Positions 59,454 through 64,000 of a stretch of DNA of 64,000 nucleotides are shown here, in pieces (positions within the stretch are counted from its first letter, which is position 1; every line of letters begins with the position of its first letter). A program made the position numbers and the translations under genes. Source of the DNA: an uncultured Lentibacter sp. (GTDB lineage: Bacteria; Pseudomonadota; Alphaproteobacteria; Rhodobacterales; Rhodobacteraceae); NCBI GenBank assembly GCA_947497495.1, contig CANMGT010000001.1, positions 806,001-870,000 of the forward strand. The letters run 5' to 3'. Below the pieces are notes generated by a model. That model was not told the DNA's origin and did no database searches. It saw only the letters and a list, made by a program, of their open reading frames with translations.

Positions 59454-60164
59454 TTGAGGGGCGATAAAAACACGGCGGAAGTTTTGAGTTTCACACCAAG
59501 CGCACAGCTTGGAGCCGGCGAATTACCGGCGCATGAAGTTGTCTACCGCCAGATGCGCGAGCTGATCTTGTTCGGAGAGTTGGCACCGGGCCAACCTGTG
59601 ACAATTCAGGGCATCTGCGAACAGCTCAACGTTGGCATGACACCCGTGCGCGAGGCGATCCGGCGGCTTTGCGCCGAGGGTGCGCTGGCCTTTCAGGGCA
59701 ACCGCCGCGTTGTTGTCCCCGAGCTGACCGTCGACAATGTTAACGAGCTGATCTTTGCGCGGCAGGCGATTGAAGCACAACTGGTTTTGCGGGCAACAGA
59801 GCGCGCCACTGACGCCGAGCTTGAAAGGCTTGCCGAGATCGACGCAGCGCTGGATGAGGCGATCGAACGCGGAGATCTGCGAAACTATCTAGAGCAAAAC
59901 TACCGCTTTCACGCCTACCTCTACGCTATGGCCGGCGCGCCTATCCTCGCGTCTTTGGCCGACGGGCTTTGGCTTCGATTCGGCCCTTCGCTGCGCGTGG
60001 TGTGTGGCCGTCTCGGCACGCGAAACTTGCCCGACCAGCACCACGAAGCACTTGACGCCATGCGCGGAGGCGACGCCCAGGCCGCCGCGAAAGCGATGCG
60101 CGAAGACGTAATTCAAGGGATGGAACAAGTCCGCCGTGCGCTTTCGGAAGATGCGAAAGCGTGA
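59454..60164 (+). CDS. GntR family (FCD) transcriptional regulator
   Basis: A 236-residue regulator. Residues about 20-90 are the GntR winged helix: EVVYRQMRELILFGELAPGQPV, then the recognition region LNVGMTPVREAIRRLCAEGAL. Residues about 95-230 are the FCD ligand domain with LIFARQAIEAQLVLRAT, NYRFHAYLYAMAGAPIL and DQHHEALDAMRGGDAQAA, whose His/Asp residues usually bind a metal and a small acid ligand. The start is a TTG at 59454 supported by an AAAGGGGAG site. It sits between the divergent pot operon and the second aminotransferase, whose control regions share a palindrome, so local regulation is likely. Confidence 0.9.
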   Translation: MRGDKNTAEVLSFTPSAQLGAGELPAHEVVYRQMRELILFGELAPGQPVTIQGICEQLNVGMTPVREAIRRLCAEGALAFQGNRRVVVPELTVDNVNELIFARQAIEAQLVLRATERATDAELERLAEIDAALDEAIERGDLRNYLEQNYRFHAYLYAMAGAPILASLADGLWLRFGPSLRVVCGRLGTRNLPDQHHEALDAMRGGDAQAAAKAMREDVIQGMEQVRRALSEDAKA

Positions 60165-60171
60165 GTATTAA

Positions 60172-60205
60172 TTGACAGCGCATAATTTGATCATATTACT
60201 GGTTG
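60172..60205 (+). promoter_or_regulatory. Promoter with overlapping candidate GntR operator upstream of the second aminotransferase
   Basis: TTGACA (60172-60177) and TATTAC (60194-60199) are spaced 16 bases apart as -35 and -10 boxes. ATTTGATCATATTACTGGTT (60185-60204) overlaps the spacer and -10 box and matches the 49511 site closely, so a bound regulator would block the polymerase. Confidence 0.55.
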
Positions 60206-60252
60206 CAAGATCATAACCCGCCCCTTGTGAGCGCAACAAAGCGAGGCCCGCC

Positions 60253-61647
60253 ATGACAACGATAACCAACCACATGCCGACTGAAGAGCTGCAGCGACTT
60301 GATGCAGCGCACCACATGCACCCATTCACAACGGGGGACGATCTGACGGCGAAGGGCGCGCGCGTTATCACCCGCGCCAAGGGCGTGACGCTGATCGACA
60401 GCGAGGGCAACGAAATTCTGGATGCGATGGCGGGGTTGTGGTGTGTGAACCTTGGCTATGGCCGCGAAGAGCTGGCCGAAGTTGCCGCGCGCCAGATGAA
60501 GGAGCTGCCTTACTACAACACCTTCTTCCAGACGACACATGTGCCGGTTATCGCACTGTCAGAACGGCTCGCGCAGCTTGCGCCTGGCGACTTGAACCAT
60601 GTGTTTTACTCCGGTTCTGGCTCGGAAGCGAACGATACAAATATCCGCGTTGTGCGCACCTATTGGGCGGAAAAAGGAAAACCTGAGAAGACTGTTATCA
60701 TCAGCCGCCACAACGCTTACCACGGCTCGACAGTCGCGGCCTCGGCGCTGGGCGGCATGGCGGGCATGCACGCGCAAAGCGGGATGATTCCCGACATTCA
60801 CCATATCGACCAGCCGAACTGGTGGGCCGAAGGCGGTAGCGCGAGCCCTGAAGAGTTTGGCCTTGAGCGCGCGCAACAGCTGGAGAAGGCCATTCTGGAG
60901 CTGGGCGAAGACCGCGTTGCAGCCTTTATCGCCGAGCCTGTGCAGGGCGCTGGCGGGGTTATCATCCCGCCGGAAACATACTGGCCCGAAATCCAGCGGA
61001 TCTGCGACAAATACGAGATACTGCTGATCGCGGACGAGGTGATCTGCGGATTTGGCCGCACCGGCAACTGGTTTGGCTGTCAGACGCTGGGCATCAAGCC
61101 GGACATGATGACTGTCGCCAAGGGCCTCAGTTCGGGCTATGCGCCGATCGCGGCGAGCATCCTGAGTGACGAGGTTGCAGCGGTAATTTCGGGCTGTGAG
61201 TTTAACCATGGTTACACCTATTCGGGGCACCCTGTTTCGGCGGCGGTGGCGCTGGAGAACCTGCGGATACTGGACGAGGAAGGCATCGTTGAGCGAGCAG
61301 GCCGCGAGACGGCGCCCTACCTCAAAGAGCAGTGGGAAAGCCTTGGCGACCATCCGATGGTGGGCGATGTGCGCATTGTTGGCCTCATGGGCTCGCTCGC
61401 GCTGACGCCCGACAAGACCACGCGTGCGAAGTTTGCTTCTGACGTGGGCACTGTCGGCTTCATGTGCCGCGAGCGGTGCTTTGCGAACAATCTGATCATG
61501 CGCCATGTCGGCGACCGGATGGTTATCTCGCCGCCTCTGGTGATTACGAAGGCCGAGATCGACACTTTGATCGTGCGGGCGCGCAAGGCCTTGGATGAGG
61601 CTTACGAGGAAGTGAAAGCTGCGGGGCTTTGGAGGGCTGCGAGCTGA
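60253..61647 (+). CDS. Class III PLP aminotransferase, SpuC/putrescine-pyruvate type
   Basis: A 464-residue omega-aminotransferase and paralogue of the enzyme at 49550. It has HHMHPFTTGDDLTAKGARVI, AMAGLWCVNLGYGREELAEVA, FYSGSGSEANDTNIRVVRTYW, IAEPVQGAGGVIIPPETYWPE, LIADEVICGFGRTGNWFGC and the PLP lysine in MMTVAKGLSSGYAPIAA. This profile fits the aspartate-aminotransferase-family enzymes that use putrescine or other diamines with pyruvate (SpuC-like). Its length and motif spacing are normal. Its own promoter carries the shared palindrome. A repeat follows the stop codon. Confidence 0.9.
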   Translation: MTTITNHMPTEELQRLDAAHHMHPFTTGDDLTAKGARVITRAKGVTLIDSEGNEILDAMAGLWCVNLGYGREELAEVAARQMKELPYYNTFFQTTHVPVIALSERLAQLAPGDLNHVFYSGSGSEANDTNIRVVRTYWAEKGKPEKTVIISRHNAYHGSTVAASALGGMAGMHAQSGMIPDIHHIDQPNWWAEGGSASPEEFGLERAQQLEKAILELGEDRVAAFIAEPVQGAGGVIIPPETYWPEIQRICDKYEILLIADEVICGFGRTGNWFGCQTLGIKPDMMTVAKGLSSGYAPIAASILSDEVAAVISGCEFNHGYTYSGHPVSAAVALENLRILDEEGIVERAGRETAPYLKEQWESLGDHPMVGDVRIVGLMGSLALTPDKTTRAKFASDVGTVGFMCRERCFANNLIMRHVGDRMVISPPLVITKAEIDTLIVRARKALDEAYEEVKAAGLWRAAS

Positions 61648-61649
61648 GG

Positions 61650-61758
61650 GTTGCGCCGCGGCTTCGCCGCGTCGCGGTAGCGGGGGCTAGCCCCCGCACA
61701 CAGGGCCAATTGGGGGCTAGCCCCCAAACCGCCGGAGTATTTGATTCAAGAAAAAGCC
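61650..61758 (+). repeat. Copy of the palindromic intergenic repeat with two GGGGGCTAGCCCCC hairpins
   Basis: A GCGGC-TTC-GCCGC-type hairpin is followed by GCGGGGGCTAGCCCCCGC (61680-61697) and TTGGGGGCTAGCCCCCAA (61710-61727) and the tail CCGGAGTATTTGATTCAAG with AAAAAG. This copy has a doubled G-C hairpin. It lies between convergent genes like the others. Confidence 0.72.
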
Positions 61759-61763
61759 GGAGT

Positions 61764-62924
61764 TTAAGCTGTGAGTTTCTGGCCGAGGCCGGAGAGCATT
61801 TTGAGGCAGGCGTCGAGCTGTGAGAGTGCGACGAACTCGTCGGGTTTGTGGGCTTGCTCTATCGAGCCGGGGCCGCAGACGACGGCGGACATTCCGAGCT
61901 GCTGGAAAAGGCCCGCTTCAGTGCCAAAGGCGACCACGTCGGCTCCGTTTTCGCCTGTGAGGGCTGCGCAGAGGTCGCGGGCTTCGTTGTCATCCATCGG
62001 GTTGAGGCCGGCGATTTCGCCCATTGTCTCGACTGTGACGGAGGCGTCCGGATGCACCGCGCGCATGGCGGGGAGCAGCACGTCGTTTGTGTAGGCCGTG
62101 ACTTCCTCGTGCATGAACGTGTAGTCGCTGTCTTGCACGGGCCGGAACTCCCATTCGACTTCGGCTTTGTCGGCGATCACGTTGTGGGCGATGCCGCCTT
62201 CGAGTTTGCCGATATTGAGCGTTGTGTAGGGCGGCACAAAGCGGCTGCCTTCGGGAGCGCGACTGACGAGACTGTGGCGCAACTTCATCAGTTTGGTCAC
62301 GTAGCGTACTGCGTATTCGGCGGCGTTGACGCCCAGCTCGGGGCGCGAGGAGTGGCCCGCGAGGCCTGTGAAGCGCGTGGTGTATTCGCAGCAGCCTTTG
62401 TGGCCCTCGATGATGCGCATTTCTGTCGGCTCACCGATGATAGCGATGGCGGGGCGGATGCTTTGTTGTTGCAGCGCCTCTATCAGCGCACGAGCGCCGA
62501 TGCAGCCTGTCTCTTCGTCGTGGGTAAAGGCGAAGTGCAGCGGACGATTGAGCGTGAGTTTGGCGTAGTCTTCGGCCATGGCGAGGGCGCAGGCGATGAA
62601 GCCTTTCATGTCGCAGGTTCCGCGCCCGTAGAGCAGGCCTGCTTCCTCGCGCATTACGAAGGGGTCTGACGACCAGTCCTGGCCCGTGATGGGGACAACG
62701 TCGGAGTGGCCGGAGAGCACGATGCCGCCGTCACCCTCGGGGCCGAGTGTAGCGAAGAGGTTGGCCTTGGTGCCTGTCTCGTCGTGAAGTATCTGAACCC
62801 GTGCACCGAGGCCTGACAATTGATCGGCGATATAGGTGATGATATTGAGGTTGCTGTCGGTCGAGACGGTTGGAAAGCTGATCAGCTGTTCCAAAATCTC
62901 GCGGGTGCGCTCTAGTGTGCTCAT
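61764..62924 (-). CDS. argE: Acetylornithine deacetylase-like M20 peptidase
   Basis: A 386-residue M20 family zinc amidohydrolase of the ArgE group, which splits N-acetylornithine to ornithine and acetate. Metal-binding and catalytic segments are IVLSGHSDVVPITGQDW (His, Asp), LYGRGTCDMKGFIA (Asp), FTHDEETGCIGA (Glu), GEPTEMRIIEGHKGC, the dimerisation domain with GLAGHSSRPELGVNA, and the C-terminal SIEQAHKPDEFV (His). In this setting the substrate may be an acetylated amine rather than an arginine precursor. Its ATG at 62924 overlaps the upstream M24 peptidase stop by four bases. Confidence 0.88.
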   Translation of the reverse strand: MSTLERTREILEQLISFPTVSTDSNLNIITYIADQLSGLGARVQILHDETGTKANLFATLGPEGDGGIVLSGHSDVVPITGQDWSSDPFVMREEAGLLYGRGTCDMKGFIACALAMAEDYAKLTLNRPLHFAFTHDEETGCIGARALIEALQQQSIRPAIAIIGEPTEMRIIEGHKGCCEYTTRFTGLAGHSSRPELGVNAAEYAVRYVTKLMKLRHSLVSRAPEGSRFVPPYTTLNIGKLEGGIAHNVIADKAEVEWEFRPVQDSDYTFMHEEVTAYTNDVLLPAMRAVHPDASVTVETMGEIAGLNPMDDNEARDLCAALTGENGADVVAFGTEAGLFQQLGMSAVVCGPGSIEQAHKPDEFVALSQLDACLKMLSGLGQKLTA

Positions 62925-64000
62925 GGTTTGACAAACATTTCGCGCGGCAAGTCGCAGAAGCACTCGGGCGCGCCATCGTCGGTTATGCGCAACGGCTCGG
63001 TGATCTCGAGGCCCCAATCGTCCATCCAGAGGCCTGGCATGAAGTGAAATGTCATGCCGGGCTCAAGCACTGTTTCGTCGTCGGCGCGCAGGCTGATGGT
63101 TCGCTCGCCCCAGTCGGGCGGATAGCTGAGGCCGATCGGGTAGCCACAGCGCGCACCGCGTTCGATACCGGCTGCTTCGAGCGGCGCGGCGAGGGCGTTG
63201 GCGATGTCGCAGGCACGGTTGCCGGCGCGGGCTTTTGCGAGGCCCGCCTCCAAGCCTTCGACAAGGGCGTCAGCCGCGCGTTTGAGCATGTCTGTTGGCT
63301 CGCCAAGAAAGATCGTCCGGCTGACAGGCGCGTGGTAACGGCGGTAGCAACCGGAGATTTCAAAGAACGTCGCCTCGCCCTTTTGAAAGGGCCGCCCGTC
63401 CCATGTGAGGTGCGGTGCGGCAGCGTCGGAGCCTGAGGGCAGGAGCGGCACGATGGCGGCATAGTCGCCCCAGTGGCCGTCGGCGCCGCGCAGGGCATCG
63501 CGCTGCACTTCGGCGACGATCTCGTTTTTGGGTACGCCCACTTCAACACGATCGCGCAGCCCGTTGATGATCTTTTCGGAAATCTTGCCAGCGCGGCGCA
63601 TGAACACCAGCTCTTCTTCCGACTTCACAGCGCGCTGCCAGTTGACCAGTGCAGTCGCATCAAGGAACTGGGCTTGCGGCAGTTCTTCCAGCAGGGTCTG
63701 GAAGGCCTTGGCAGAGAAGTAGTAGTTGTCCATCTCGACACCGATGCGCACGTCGGCTTTGCCGAGGGCCTTGAGGCGTTCCGCGAGATCTTGCATCGGG
63801 TGGCGCTCGGTGGATTGCACGAAGTGGTCGAGATATCCAAAGACGTGATCGTCTTCCATCCAGACGGTGCGGACGGCGCCGTTTGCGTCTTGTCGGCGGC
63901 CCCACCAGTAGGGCGCGCCTTCTTGGGTGAGAATGACACCTTGATGCACGTAAAATGACCAGCCGTCATAGCCTGTGAGCCACGCCATGTTTGACGGGTC
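62921..64000 (-). CDS. M24 family metallopeptidase, ectoine hydrolase (DoeA)-like, N-terminus beyond the window
   Basis: At least 359 residues of a creatinase/aminopeptidase-P fold protein; the frame is open through base 64000 (DPSNMAWLTGYDGWSF...), so the start lies outside. The visible order is the N-terminal domain with TGYDGWSFYVHQGVIL and VEMDNYYFSAKAFQ, then ALVNWQRAVKSEEELVFMRRA and the catalytic pita-bread domain with ADGHWGDYAAIVPLLPSG, FFEISGCYRRYHAPVSR and GYPIGLSYPPDWGERTISL. This pattern resembles ectoine hydrolase DoeA/EutD, which opens ectoine to N-acetyl-diaminobutyrate; other Xaa-Pro-type substrates cannot be excluded. It is coupled to the downstream ArgE-like gene by ATGA. 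Confidence 0.82.
   Translation of the reverse strand, partial: DPSNMAWLTGYDGWSFYVHQGVILTQEGAPYWWGRRQDANGAVRTVWMEDDHVFGYLDHFVQSTERHPMQDLAERLKALGKADVRIGVEMDNYYFSAKAFQTLLEELPQAQFLDATALVNWQRAVKSEEELVFMRRAGKISEKIINGLRDRVEVGVPKNEIVAEVQRDALRGADGHWGDYAAIVPLLPSGSDAAAPHLTWDGRPFQKGEATFFEISGCYRRYHAPVSRTIFLGEPTDMLKRAADALVEGLEAGLAKARAGNRACDIANALAAPLEAAGIERGARCGYPIGLSYPPDWGERTISLRADDETVLEPGMTFHFMPGLWMDDWGLEITEPLRITDDGAPECFCDLPREMFVKP

Overview
This is an interior stretch of a chromosome from an alphaproteobacterium of the order Rhodobacterales (Roseobacter group). That assignment rests on the hemD-mitofilin-hemY cluster, a CcrM-type GANTC methyltransferase beside rnhB, a DUF2125 protein, a TIGR03862-type flavoprotein, a DUF5928-like glycosyltransferase beside a sulfotransferase, and overall gene style. 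The genus cannot be read from the sequence. Gene density is high, with many ATGA or TGATG stop-start overlaps, and no rRNA, tRNA or CRISPR array was recognised. Both edges cut genes: ahcY on the left and an M24 peptidase on the right.

Layout. 1-9.9 kb is housekeeping: the ahcY 3' end, an extensin-like cell-wall protein, DUF2853, a reverse-strand operon tsaD-gpsA-yciI-EVE, then hemD-mitofilin-hemY and smpB. 9.9-16.3 kb holds a sulfurtransferase-aminotransferase pair and a purine (urate/allantoin) catabolic operon: fused PuuE-UraD, ureidoglycine aminohydrolase, ureidoglycolate lyase and an NCS2 permease. 16.3-33.6 kb is mixed: a CysQ-like phosphatase, PmbA/TldE, DUF2125, an SDR with a crotonase-fold protein, an MscS channel, polA, a glycosyltransferase divergent from a sulfotransferase, adenosine kinase-nth, and ogt. 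33.7-36.8 kb holds an OmpA lipoprotein, a YciI protein, a decayed IS110-family transposase and an FMN reductase. 36.9-48.6 kb holds a membrane-anchored winged-helix regulator, rnhB-ccrM, rsgA, alkB, mutY, a DciA-like protein, a DsbA-like protein, a CoA-transferase and lpxK-waaA.

48.7-64 kb is a polyamine/amine utilisation region: two class-III aminotransferases, a PuuB-like FAD oxidase, a PotFGHI-type ABC importer, a GntR regulator, an ArgE-like deacetylase and an ectoine-hydrolase-like M24 peptidase. A palindromic motif centred on TTGATCAA precedes both aminotransferases and potF, so a shared regulon is likely. An intact 3,009-bp IS1595-family transposon (50989-53997) sits inside this region. 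It has perfect 24-bp terminal inverted repeats and an 8-bp target duplication. Besides the transposase it carries three passenger genes: a small membrane protein, an ImmA/IrrE-type zinc peptidase and a P63C-domain protein whose start overlaps the transposase stop. This element is the most novel-looking object in the window.

Five gaps between convergent genes share a palindromic repeat, four of them with a GGATATTTTT-like tail. The transposon landed at the fifth, in what would be the tail.
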